Assembly: GCF_002999335.1 (NCBI RefSeq)
Contig: NW_020312125.1
Coordinates: 248,001-312,000, forward strand
From: Cyclospora cayetanensis
Taxonomy: Eukaryota > Apicomplexa > Conoidasida > Eucoccidiorida > Eimeriidae
Length of the DNA: 64,000 bases
Reading direction: 5' to 3'
Below are positions 11,713 through 23,025 of the stretch, one piece after another (position 1 is the stretch's first letter; each line of letters opens with the position of its first letter). Below the pieces are notes generated by a model. It was not told the DNA's origin. It did not search any database and saw nothing but the letters and a program-made list of their open reading frames with translations. The position numbers and the translations under genes are program-made.

Positions 11713-14700
11713 GGGTGGGGGCCCCCTCCTACGCTGCTGCGAGCAGCAGTGCTGCCCTTCGACGTGTCCCCCACTGCATCCGCAGTGCTCCCGCTACTGC
11801 CTCCTTCGGGCGCAACCCGCCAGCCCCGGCGTGCAGGCGTCGTGGCGTCCTGCTGAGGCGCAGTGGGCCCTATTAAGGGGCCCCAAGAAGCTTCCCCCGT
11901 CCTCGGTCCAGCTGTTGAGGCCTCGGATGTCGGCGGATGGGGATGGGGCCCCGCCGCTGCTGCTGCAGAGGCCTTGGCGGGAAGATCCTCCGGGGGGGGG
12001 GGAACAGCTACAGGCTTTGAAATCGGTGCCGATATTCGCTTTTGCTGCACAGACAGCAACCGAAAGGCAGCACAGGCAACAGAGTAAGATCCGTGCACAA
12101 GCTGGAAGTGGCACCAGGAGACAGGGGGGCGCCGAACGCAGCACCAAGGAGATATGCTCAGCGTCCAACAGGCCGCATCCGCATATGCACTTCGCTATCC
12201 AATTTCAGTTCAGCGGAGCCCGCGGCTGCTGACTGTGCACTAGAGACTGCTCCCTACCTCCTGTGCGGAGGTAGTAAGCAGCGGTTCTTCACGAGGTCTC
12301 GCACCGCCTAGAACATCTTGTCGCCTTCGGGGCCTCTCAGGCGCAGTATACTGCTGCTGCTGCTGCTGTTGTTGTTGTAAACCCACCCTCCATCGCGGCT
12401 GCTGCTGCTGCTGAGGCGGGGGTTGCTGCTGTGGCTGCGGCTGTTGCTGCGGCGGGGGAGGCGGGGGTGGAGGCGCATGCATGTTGTGCAGGTGCATGGC
12501 TTTGAGGTCGGGGGTATCTTCCGAGGCCCCCTGTTTGAGGGGACTCCCGCGGGCCTCCTTCAGTCTTTGGAGCACTGCGGCTTCATCGCGAGGCTTTGCT
12601 TCCCCAAAAATCGCTGGATTCAATTTCAACCTGCAAATTCCCAGAGAAACGCCGAGCGGCCTAAGAATAAACCTTGCAGCCATAGGTTCTTGGGGCCGAG
12701 GACCCTAGCCAGAGGACAACAACCCCCGCTTCTCGCATCCATCGCGAGGCTCTATCAGAGGAGACGATTTTTTGACGCAGCGTGCGATTAGTGCAGGAAG
12801 CCCTCTCAACGAAGGCTCGATGTTCACTCAGGCCTCCCCCTAGGGGCCTAAGGACGTCGTCTTACCCTTGTGGTCTCAGCTGCTCTTTCAGGAGGTCTTT
12901 GGGGGCTACCAGAGGGGCCGAAGAGACTGCCCCATTGCTGCTCAAGTTCGACACCTCCTGCTGCTGCTGCTCCTTCGTGCTGCCCGGGGTAGCAGTGGTA
13001 GCCGCAGCAGACGTGTCGGGGCTTTTGCCCCTTCTGCGCCACTTACTGTCCGGATTCGCAGCTCGGGGGGCCCCCTGAGGCCCTCCCCCCGAACCGCCTC
13101 TTGTCAAGGGGGAGCCACTGCCTCCGCCTCCGCCTCCGCCTCCGCCCCCCCCCGGAGCGGCGGGAGCGCCTCGTCGATGGCCCTCTGAGGACGTCGCTGT
13201 GGAGGACCCTGCTGCTGCACCGGAGGGGCCCCCCAAGCCTCCCGTGCGAAACTTCGAGAAACATGCGTCCAGGATATCGGGGGGACGCAGCTGTATCTTG
13301 AGAATCTGGGGAGGCCTCTGGCGTTCCCCTCGCGGAGCTCCAAGGGAGGCCCCTCCTCGCCTGGGAATAGGGCGGCCATTCATGGCAAGAGCCGCACAGA
13401 CTGCCTCGTGCGAGACGAAAGACACCTCAGCTGCATGCAGGCCCCCACAACACATGCGCAACAGCAGGATAAACAGACACCCATGGACGCCACGCGGGAC
13501 TACACGTACACATGCATCCTAATACACGACATTCCTATGTGTGTGCATGCACTCTCTACAGACCCGCAATCCACATGCACACGGACAGCGACAGAAGCAG
13601 GCGAGCATTGAGCGGAAACACTCACGCCACAGATACACACAGAGACACAAACAACACACACACACACACACACATACACACACACACTGGATCCTCTCCA
13701 CACACTGGATCCTCTCCACACTCTGGATCCTCTCCACACAGCAGTGATTTACCGAGGAGAGAATCCAAGCAGAAAATACGCATGAGCAGGCAGGCCCTTC
13801 CGCCGAGGGTGAGTTCTGCCCGTGTGTATTTCTGCAGTCGTGCCCGTCCCCTCCACCCCGAATAAGAGCATGCCACCATGCATGCAAGGGCCTCCTTGTG
13901 CCCGTGCCTTTCTCACCTGAAAGCAAGCCCGATCTCCGGCTGCTGTCTCCCCTCTTGATTCGCACTCTACGAACTCCGTGGAAGAGGGCTGCAATGTCTT
14001 TCTCTGTGGTACGGCCGTCTAACTCTGTTAGCAACAAGTCCCGAACTCCCCGATCTTCCACTGCACAGACGCAAACATGGCATGCAATAGCCAATCTGGA
14101 TGTCTGTCGGCAGCAGCACCGGTGCTCAGCACCACAATGCCCCACAAAACACCTCCCGCATGCAGAGCGCTTGCTGGCGACACACGTGCCGTGACAGGGT
14201 CCTCAGCAGCTGCCGCCATTAAGCGTATCACGTCTCTGTGGAAAGCTTGGGAGCACTGCATGCATGCGCAAGCATGCGCCAGAGCGATGACACCGCAATC
14301 CCTCCGCAGAGGAAGGTGCAACACCCCACGCGAGGAAACACTGCGTCCCCCTGCGGGGGCACCGCCCCACAGGCCTAGGGGAATTCCGCACTCCTCCACC
14401 CCCGCTTCCCCGACCCCCGTTCCCAAAAGAGTACAGAAACCAGCTGCCCAGTGCCGTCCTGACCGGTCTAAGCCCCCCTTTCTACGCATGCCTCAGAGGG
14501 TTAGACAGCGCATGAACTCCCAAAAGACGCACTGACGACGGGGATAGGGCTCTCATCGGAGACTCCCAGCCTGAAGGGCGGAGGTGCTGCCCCCGAGGCC
14601 ATCGGATCGAACGCCGGGGAGTCTAAATCGTCACTTTCGTCTGCCCAACGGTTGCGCCTTTGCGTGCAGTCTCCGCGCTCCGTAAGGGGAGACGTGTCTT

Positions 14701-14896
14701 CTCCTTCGGCAGCAGCTGCTGCGGCTGTTGCGGTCGTTGCCGTGGACGCGTCTCCTGCCGCTGCGGGTGCTGAAGCGGCCGACAAGCTATCCAACCCCAC
14801 AGATCCAGATCCGGAAGCCACCGTAGGGCCCTCGGGGGCCCCAGGGCCCTCCGGGGGCCCCGGCGGCGGCACAGAGGGACACTCTGGAGTCGTCAT
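9824..14896 (-). CDS. RRM protein resembling translation initiation factor eIF4B
   Basis: Eight phase-consistent exons: 14896-14533, 14060-13917, 13430-12866, 12630-12258, 12044-11433, 11291-10845, 10410-10335 and 10089-9824, giving about 948 residues. Exon 1 ends with the acidic motif RWADESDD that precedes the RRM in eIF4B/4H proteins. Exons 2 and 3 together encode one RRM (about residues 125-210): DLLLTELDGRTTEKDIAALF, then AEVSFVSHEAVCAALAMNG. Exon 4 has FGEAKPRDEAAVLQRLKEA, which matches the eIF4B 'FGxAKP' region closely. The rest is low complexity: a Gly run of 11, a polyGln run coded by (CAG)19, Pro/Gln tracts, and a C-terminal RGG-like part (GGRGGDRRGG). eIF4B stimulates the helicase eIF4A during cap-dependent initiation. 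Exon 7 (25 codons) was placed because it alone bridges phase 0 to phase 1. The 3' end is uncertain, since GG|GTGAGC lies directly before the stop. Core exons are confident; eIF4B identity is probable. Confidence 0.72.
10252..10299. repeat. 48-base near-perfect palindrome inside an intron
   Basis: Positions 10252-10275 and 10276-10299 are reverse complements at 23 of 24 positions; only 10259/10292 mismatch. The 30-base core 10261-10290 is perfect and has no spacer. It lies in the intron between exons 7 and 8 of the eIF4B-like gene. Confidence 0.9.
11655..11711 (-). repeat. (CTG)19 / (CAG)19 triplet run coding polyGln
   Basis: Nineteen uninterrupted CTG units on the plus strand are read as CAG (glutamine) in exon 5 of the eIF4B-like gene on the minus strand. 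It is the longest pure triplet run seen in the window. Confidence 0.95.
13641..13742. repeat. (CA)n microsatellite followed by three 18-base units
   Basis: A CA run at about 13656-13688 passes into three near-identical copies of tggatcctctccacacac (13688-13741). They lie in the intron between exons 2 and 3 of the eIF4B-like gene. Confidence 0.9.
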
Positions 14897-16612
14897 GGAC
14901 AGACGCTGCCTGCTGCTGCCCCCAGCCCCTCTGCCCCTGCTGTCGCCGCTCCCGCTGCTGCTCGTCGTTTTGGGATGCCCTCACACCACCCCAAAAGGCA
15001 AGGAAGGTCGCGACCAACAACCGGGGTGCAGAATGGGGCCCCTGGTGCTGCTGCTTGGGCAAACCCGGCTTAGCGCGGCGAGGGCTCTGGGGGGCCCCAA
15101 GCCGTAAAAAGAGACCGACGCGCTGAAATAAGTGTTATGCCTCGAGGACGGTGGCTCAGCTCCCTTGCTGTGCTAAAAACAGGCGAAGATCGCGCGCTGC
15201 TGCTGTGGCGGCTGTGACGGCGGCCGCTGTGTGGGAACGGTGCAGGGGTGAGGCGTATGCCTGCGGCCCCTTCGGCTGCAACACTCTGGAGCACAAACCA
15301 TGCCTCAAAGGCCCCCAAAGGGAACCGGCCTGCCTAGAGGCAGCAGAAGGGCTTCTGGCCTCTGCTGCCCGGTGAAGCACAGCGACGACACGGCACAAGG
15401 GATAAGTCAGCCCAACGGGAGAAAGTGATAGAGAAGAGAGATAATTACTAGTCGAATTGTTCGCTTCTTCTTTATTAAATGCAAATCTACAAGATCGGGT
15501 AGCCTATGCTGCTATGGCAAGCCGCCACGGCTGCAGTTGCTGCTGCGGTTGCTGCTGCTGCTGCTGCACTTGGTACCCCCCCGCTGCTGCCGCCGCTGCT
15601 GTGCGTCGTGCTTTAACTTCTAGTACTCCTGCTAAAGAGTTTTTTTAAAGGCGTATCCAATATTTCGAGAAGTTGGGAGCTTCGCCATAGCCACTTTACT
15701 TCGGCGATGAAGACAGGAGGCCAGGACACTCACCTATGCTTTGACCCGCCATACCTTCTTGCATTGTTGCTGCCACTCCTGTTGGTGGAGAAGCTGCTGA
15801 GTGCAAATGCGTGAACGCTCCACAAAAACAATGCCTTCTTTTAATTTTGTGAAGTCTCTTCGATTCAGATGATAAATATACTGCCGGATCATCCTGCAAG
15901 GCTACGAAACACTTCCTGCGGAGCAGTGTGTGGCCTCCCACCCAGGCTAAGCAATCTCCTACAGCCGACTGTAGCGGTTTGCAGCGAACCACGCTAGGCT
16001 CACGCACCTTCTGCCCCATTACCTGTGTTCAGCGATGATTGACCTAAACGTTGGCTGCAGAAACAACTACTGTTGCATCTTAATTGTTGCAAGGTGAGGC
16101 TTCTAGGCGTACTTCAATAATGACTGTTGTTTGTCAAGTTTCTAGTCTAAATGGGTATAGCTATTCCGAAATGATCATAGGGTGTAACTAAGTGCATCCA
16201 GCTGCCCATTTTTTCCTTGAATGAAGGACCTAAAGAGGTGATGACTCGTAGTTGTACCTTCTCGCCACGGGTCTCCTTAGGAAGGCACTTGACACCTTAC
16301 CAAGGACAAAACCTTAAGGGAAGCTAACTAATGTGCCTCCAGAGGAGATTCCTCTTCCTGAGCTCACCTTATAGGATTCAGGCGTGGGGACAGAGGATCA
16401 GCTAGGATGTGCCTTGCTGTCTGGTCTACGCAATCCCATGTTTCACAGATAGTTGCGTATAGCGACTGGTGCACTGGAGCTGTAGCGCTTCATCTAAAGT
16501 CTGATTAGAGAGACACTCAGTTGCAACCTCTCTACGAAACTTTGAGCAAGTTATCGAGTGCTATACCCGAAATAGCTCTCCCCTCTCCCATCCCTTGCCC
16601 CTCGAGGCTCCA
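14897..16612. other. Intergenic, with a GCT-rich island
   Basis: The left part should contain the promoter and 5' leader of the minus-strand eIF4B-like gene starting at 14896. Minus-strand frames up to 15398 are Ala/Arg/Ser-rich and could hold an untranslated exon, but no splice chain supports this. At about 15500-15640 is a GCT/GCC-rich triplet island (alanine/leucine or cysteine in different frames) with no matching gene; it resembles the GCT-rich parts of the LTR-like copies. Confidence 0.35.
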
Positions 16613-16960
16613 GTGTTGTCGCGGGGTATGCCACACCTCAACACTTTTTACTACACTATTTATATTTAGCCAACAATAAGCAAAAAAGTGATTAATTGCT
16701 TGTTTGTCCCTATATTGTTCCTTGCAGCGAACCGTTAGCTGTGGATACAACAAGACGCAATGTTGATAGCTTGTGTGCTAGATACTAAGTGCAATTAGCT
16801 GCGAAACCTCGGAGTGCTTATAGGGTGTAGCAACGAGAATCCTATTAGTCCCTTCCCCCCATGTAGGACGATCTAAGGTATCAAGCAGCTATACAATTCT
16901 TAAAACACTCAACAGCTTATTGTAATGTTTGTACTAAATCTGGAGTTTTAGTGACCCCTA
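16613..16960 (+). repeat. LTR-like repeat copy E (plus orientation)
   Basis: The plus strand from 16613 begins TGTTGTCGCGGGGTATGCC and continues with blocks (ttactacactatttatatttagcc; gttagctgtggatacaacaagacg) that match, in order, the reverse complement of copies C and D. It is therefore oriented opposite to copy D, which starts only about 40 bases beyond its apparent end. No polypurine tract is obvious on its left side. Confidence 0.55.
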
Positions 16961-16999
16961 CGAAAACCTTAATTGGCACGGTACATGATCCACTGTTTC

Positions 17000-17404
17000 A
17001 ATAGTCTGTGGATGGGGGAAAAAGCCGTACCGAAAAATGCAGTGCTGTCACATGCAAAGCTCTGTCTAAGGTCTCAATAGGGAGAGACTCAACCCCAGGC
17101 TCAATACTAAGTTATTCGCTGTTCATCGAAAGAACTTCCACTTTCCCTTTGCCCGAACCCCTCAGAGTTCCTAGGATGAGAGGGGGTTCAGCCAGGTTGC
17201 GCTTGGCTGCGCCTTCACCCCATATTCACCACTATTCGGACATAGTAGCTAGCACGTACTCGCGGAAGGTTGCGTTGTGTTGTATGGAAATAAGTTTACA
17301 CAAGAAATCAGAAATAAAAATACACCAACACCATATCTGACTACTAATTTTGTTATTATGACTAGTGTGTCATAACCTGCCGAAGTGTGGGATAGCCTGC
17401 TACA
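17000..17404 (-). repeat. LTR-like repeat copy D (3' LTR of decayed element 1)
   Basis: On the minus strand the repeat begins at 17404 with TGTAGCAGGCTATCCC. Directly upstream on that strand is the purine-rich GGCGGGGTGAGAAAA, as expected of a polypurine tract next to a 3' LTR. It aligns with copy C along its length, including the block 'cccctcagagttcctaggatgag' (17158-17180) against 44476-44498. Confidence 0.65.
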
Positions 17405-18779
17405 TTTTCTCACCCCGCCTTTCAAAACACACGCCCTCATGTTCCGTGCCCTTCCACCTAGACCATCTGAGTGCAGGAAAGTGATAAAGTCCCCGTCCTA
17501 CTGCCACTCCTCACGCAGGCACAGACGCGAAAACACTGTAAATGAGAAGCGTACTGTGGGCAAATGCCGACAAGGCTAATTGATAAAAACAAACACATGT
17601 GCACTAGCTAACAACGAACGAGGGACCAAACCAACGACACCGCGGCAGAGCAACGGCTAACGGTCATCAAAGCGCTGAAAGGTGTGAGCTTCCTGCTAAG
17701 AGAAAACCGAAAGCAAGTACAAGGTGTTATGAGAATCGGCATAAAAACTAATTTGCCAGTGACTCCGCAATTTATCAATCAATATCTGCCTGCAGCCATT
17801 GCATGCAGCGTAATTAACTTTAAACCCTTACCGGAGGCGGAAGCATGATTATAAAGACGAGGTACGTGGAAGTGTCTGCACATTAATCTAAGTGAATGAA
17901 GCACCTCGAGAGTAAGAGGCAAAACATTTAAAGCAATCTTATTGGTGAAGGTAGCTATTTCAGCCAGATCATGTGCTGGGGAGGAACAATTTTTTAAGGG
18001 GGTGAGGAATGCCGTCCACAAAATCTAGCGTTATTAACCAAGCATATTCCTCAATTCACGAGCATGCGACGAAGTCAGCAGTTGTTCTTTATCCATCCAC
18101 AAGAGGTGGTCTTCCCTCACATATTTCACCAGAAACTTTCGTCTATTTTGTCCACGGGTCACCATAGACCTAGAATCCAGCACTTCTAGAGCTCCCTGTG
18201 ATTGCTCAGCCCCCTACGGCTCACTTGGCTGCGCAACGAATTTTGCATGTAATTGGAGGAGTTTGACCTATTGCTAGAAAATCAATATTGGTAGTTCTAT
18301 GGCTCATCCAGTGCAAATAAGAGTGAAAGAAAGAAAGATTTTTGATTCGTGAGAGAATGGAAAAGGGTCCTCGCCACCTGGCTGCAAACGTATTCACTTA
18401 GTAAGTTTATGGGGGACCGAACAGAGTGTACTGATGCACTAGGATCAAATCCCCGGGCTCGAAACACACAGCTGACCACTGCTGAGCTTAGTTCCCTGCG
18501 TGTCTCTCTTGAGCTTTGCATATACATTCGCATGCACTAGCCACATGCTTTCTAAATCCCTCTGCTGCTACTGGTGAAAACTAGCTATAGACCTTCGGGC
18601 TCAGGCCCAGCTTAGAGGAGGGCTGCTCAGGATAGACCAGGAGTGCAGGAGGACAGTGGTTAGGCGGGGTGCACCGAAGTCTTACAGACCGACTCGGCGG
18701 ACGAAGGAAACTCAAAGCTACGCAATTGAATTTTTGCTTATATAGAGCTGCAAATAAGTAGAAGAGCTTGTCTGGTGTA

Positions 18780-19010
18780 CTACATTTGTTCACACGCCCC
18801 AACATGGATTGCAGTGGTTATCGCATGGTCAGTGACATACATATGACAAGAGGTTCCAGACATGAAGATAAGACAACTTAGCGACTTTCGGAGCCGTGAT
18901 AAAGCTGGAGCACGTAATGAAATACGCATACCTGCTGAGTCTGTCGAAAGCAGCGGGAATGCTACGTTGGACCTTAAACTCTTGCACTCAGCAGCAAAGC
19001 CCATAGTCAA
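18780..19010 (-). pseudogene. Integrase core remnant, element 1
   Basis: The fragment is collinear with the integrase core of element 2: shared LLST and ISL-type residues after the first strand, and VTDH where intact elements have the second catalytic aspartate (VSDRD). It carries no complete D,D-35-E set. Confidence 0.6.
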
Positions 19011-19638
19011 ATCAGTCCAAATCCTTCCACGCGGAGAGTAAACTTGTCAAGTCCGGGTATAGATGGATCTGGGCCTAGTCAGCTGCTGAGATGGGCGCGA
19101 CAGTGCATAATTCTCGCCAATGACGCATCCCAGGCCATTGGAAGGAGCTTGAGCGCCTTTCCGCTGTAGGGTGAATCTAACTATGGTTAGCAAGAACGTG
19201 ATTATTTGCTTGGCACACAAAGGCATTGAGGGGCAACGCTAGAATGTAGAGTGTACCTCCCCTTTTTTAAGCCACAGAAAGATATCCTTAAAATGGGAGT
19301 CCTGCGCCGTTGTCATTCTTTATTTTGTCACTAGTAGTTGCAAATGTATGAAGGTCAAAAACGTTCTGGTGAAGCATCACGGACATGGGCGTCGTGAGAG
19401 GGTGTCGGCGACCATGTTGGTGAAGCCTTGAATTTACTTCGCTGGAAAGTCCTACTGTTGGAAAGACCTAAGCCAGCGAACAACTCTAAGGATATCACGG
19501 TCCTAAGCTCTTCGTCAGGTACATTGAAGACTGATAGTCACTTTGAACAGTAAAATGACGCCCATCTAAATAGTGTTGACATTTATTCATGCCCCACTAC
19601 ACTGCGGAGAGTCCATTTTCCAGCACGTGATGCTACTG

Positions 19639-19854
19639 CTAAGGTTCAGTGACGCTGGGGGGTAAATAAGCAATAATTTGATGTTCTGGAGAACCAATAA
19701 CATGTTGGAAGATGATAAGACTCCCCTCTAAGTCATTCATGCCTGTTGTTTGGAAGGCTTGACGCCCATAGGTGGGCAGCCAAAGCATCGGAGAAGCTCC
19801 TAGGCGCCCTACAAGCATCCCTACTATGGCGTCAGCGTTGTATGCCCGGTTCAC
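19639..19854 (-). pseudogene. RNase H remnant, element 1
   Basis: The fragment resembles the gypsy RNase H stretch that normally reads TDAS...GAVL...YxSR...E..Y: NADAIVGMLVGRLG, then a Tyr-Gly-Arg segment and NDLEG. It lies between the RT and integrase remnants, as expected. Confidence 0.45.
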
Positions 19855-20118
19855 AGAATGCGCCCTCTTAAGTAGATCACTTTAAAAATATGCGAATTGA
19901 GCAAATACAAGAGTCAAGTTTCGACAACAAGGTGCATATCCATGCAATTTTTCTACTGCTTTGCAAGTGCGTAAAGATGAAGGCCAGACCTGGATTGCTT
20001 CAAAATATATTGGAACTGGGTAGATTCTATAGGCGAAGCACTAAATTCTAGAAAAATGTTTATCTACCTGGCAACAGCTGAAGCACACGCTATCGGTGAT
20101 ATTGATGCTCTTGAAGGT

Positions 20119-20330
20119 CTAGGTTGATACAATGACCTTGTCCATATAAACAACCATCCGCCCTTTTTTGATGGACACATGAAGAATTCGAATCATATCT
20201 ACGTTGTATGTTAGCCAATGTAACGCCCTCTTTAAGGTCTCCTTAAGGAGACCTCTGGCTTCTGGCTCAACATACACCCTGTAGAAAGTCGTTGAGTCAC
20301 TCCCAGAAGAAGCATTCTTTGCTTTCCTTG
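20119..20330 (-). pseudogene. Reverse transcriptase remnant, element 1 (YMDK for YLDD)
   Basis: The minus-strand fragment ends with MVVYMDKVIVST, aligned with the catalytic VVYLDDILIYS strand of gypsy RTs. The second catalytic Asp is Lys, so the enzyme would be inactive. The preceding residues align loosely with the P-F-G-L-N-A-P segment. Confidence 0.6.
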
Positions 20331-20450
20331 CCATCGCCCTGCAAGTCTTCTGCATGAGAAAAGAGGGGCAGCTAGATAGCGTGGTGCTGCACAGTTTAAT
20401 TTCCTTGAACACTCGCAGCTATTCCCCCAGATAGTATCTGACACCTACGC

Positions 20451-23025
20451 ACACAACTCTACGTCTTGATGCATCAAAATAGCTCTACTATGTAGCGAAG
20501 GAGAGAGAAGAACAGAGAAAAGCAAGCAGTCAAGTGCTTAATAATTATTCTATAATATGGTAAGCTTGAAGGAGTAGCCCAGCTCTTTTGAGCATGGATC
20601 TGTTCGCGTATGTGCTGTAAAGTTGGAAGGCTACAATACATATGTATTTTGTGGCTAGACATTGCCCACAGTGGAAACGCTGCATGGTTTAGTATATCAC
20701 ACAGTGGGCTATGGCGAGTCTACATGGAGCACATGCTACTTCGAACTTGGCGGTTCATGTGTCTTATCGGTTGTACAGCAGAGTCAGATCAGTAGATTAA
20801 GCTTCAGTGTTGTGTGCCTATGTGGTTGATGCTATGTGCAACCAGCGATGAGTGCTCTTAGTGCTTGGAGGGTGAAGCTAGGGGCGCCTTACACGCCCCT
20901 CTCTTTCTGCAAGCACTCATGGTCTACGGCAGGAAAGTGGGGAGCTTCCTTAGACTGGAACTCAATAGCGCTTCTTGGAACATCGTATTGGGTGTGGCTG
21001 CTATATTCCACCCTAGGGGGAAATTCGAAGAAATGATATACTACTCGAGCAGGAATACCTGTACTGAATTAAAGGCTTTCCTACTGACATTAGCAACAGC
21101 ACATTTTGAATAATTCGTCCGTTTTATGGCGCCAGCTAAAACTAGGGTGATGCGCCTGGAAACTAGAAGAAATAACTCTCATGATTGAGGCCCTGAATTC
21201 CTCAAAGCCACGCAGTAGGTTTCGTGTGTACACCCGTCGTTGTTCAGAAGGCTACGCACTTTTCTTTCTCTGGAACCTTAAAGAGGAACTGCCTTTTGCT
21301 GAAGGCGGTCATCTGCGCTGGTACAGTACCCCAAGAAGATCCTATTTTTACTTGCTCGGTGTGATGTGATTCTGTCAAGTATGCTTCGACTCGAGAAGGC
21401 TACCCATATCTAGGTTCCGCCTGTCTTGATCTTACTAGATTTGGTGGTTGCGAGCGCTGGAACGTTCCCCGTGCAATTTAGATTGTAACTAGAGAGATTA
21501 CAGCGGGTTCCCTGTTACTATCCGTCTCAATCCAGGTACGGCTATCAGAGATGCTCGTGAGTTAAGTTTGGGGAGAGGGAATAATTATGGCACTTCGGAA
21601 GCTCCTCAGAGTATGGCAGCTAATTACGGATTGAGCCCAGTGTTGATGGAGGGAATATAATACACGATTTCTCCAGACGGTGTGGGCTTTAAAGGCCATG
21701 TGATATGCTTACCATGAGCTGATATCTTCAAAATACATCTGAGGAGACGATCTGCCTGCGGATAAGCCTTGAGCTGCCCATTGGGCTACGTGCATTAAGC
21801 TGGGGAAATTTTTTTTCGGATGGTCTTCTCCAGTATAACGATGAACTTGGAGCTGCGATATATTCCCACGATCCTTACTCGAAAGCTAGCTGCTATACGC
21901 GGAGCCACTGCGGGGTGAAGCCCCATATGCGCTTAGCATAGGGAACTTTCGAGTAAACGGAATATTCTATGCCTTGCAGTTGTTAGGGCGCTACATAGTG
22001 CTGCAGGCGTTGCGACTACATGGAGACTGCAGGTATATGGGACCTTATGCCAGAACACGGGAAGGGGATTCCCATGTAGCTGTCGAGTGTCTATGCAACG
22101 CATCAGGTACAACTTGACCTGAAACCAAGGATGCAATGCGCTTAAGAAGTGTAAACTAGGCCTTGGGCATGCGTATGATGGCAAGCACTCTTCCCAGTAA
22201 CAGTTTTCGCATGCAGTAGAGTAGTGTTCCATGCAAAAAGGCTAGCTTTCCGAGTTTTTGCTGAGCATCCCTGATACACCACTTCGTTGCCGTCATTACG
22301 AAACAACTAAAATGCAAAGACTTAAATAAACAGAGTGAAAAGAGAAAAATAGTTTGCAACATCGGTACTTCGGCGCCAGCAAGTTTTGCAGGCAAAAAAA
22401 AAGGGTGAGTAGTTACTGCCCTCTAGAACTCGGTAACCTTTGGAACATAGCCTCCGAGGTAAGGGGGAATATTAATAGACAAGCTAGCACCCTCCCCGAA
22501 TTCCCCCCTCACTTGCGGGCAGGAGGCAAAGGATAATCATAGAGCGACACTGCTTACGAGCAATTTGCCCTTGAGTATGCACTACATCGTATAAACTGCC
22601 TCCATCCTCGCTTGTTGCACCATCACGGCCTGAAGCAGCCCCGCTTGCTCCTGGCAGAGAGTTACAAAATCTTTGCCTAATAGGACAAAATGGCAGTTGG
22701 CTTATGAGCCTGGTGACTTAACACACCTTAACCAAGCATCTCACTTCACTTGATTCATGAAAAACCCTCTATTCAGTAATGCAGCAGTGCAGACCACGGC
22801 TGGCCACTGTCTTCATTTAATGCCTTACTACTGCTTCCTCTTTCGGAACATACAGCAAAATCCATAAAACAGATAACTGACAAGTTATGACGTACGTACA
22901 CACTCAATGCACCATTCGCATACAAACCACCAAAGGAACACCCTCTGCGTTCATATTCAGCAGCTGCTTGTACACCCAGGCATAGGGGTGCTTTCGGATA
23001 GCTAAGACTACCCACACAGTGGGGA
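20451..23025. other. Gene-poor region, probable repeat debris
   Basis: No frame over about 100 codons and no splice-consistent exon pair were found. On the minus strand this is where the 5' half (gag, protease) of decayed element 1 would lie, but no zinc knuckle or protease motif could be read. The right end is the 3' flank of the BTB-CCCH gene. Confidence 0.35.

Larger units (their letters stand above)
17000..20450 (-). mobile_element. Decayed Ty3/gypsy-type LTR retrotransposon, copy 1
   Basis: This minus-strand region aligns collinearly, with much divergence, to 44290-47700. In element order (high to low coordinates) it holds remnants of reverse transcriptase (20330-20119), RNase H (19854-19639), integrase (19010-18780) and a 3' LTR with polypurine tract (17404). 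Only fragments are open and stops are frequent, so it is long dead. The RT-RNase H-integrase order is that of Ty3/gypsy elements, not Ty1/copia. The 5' end, gag and the 5' LTR could not be found. Confidence 0.75.

Noticed and set aside
14652..15107. 151-codon plus-strand frame rich in Ala, Pro and Leu
   Set aside because: It is the complement of exon 1 of the eIF4B-like gene, whose RWADESDD motif and splice phases favour the minus strand.
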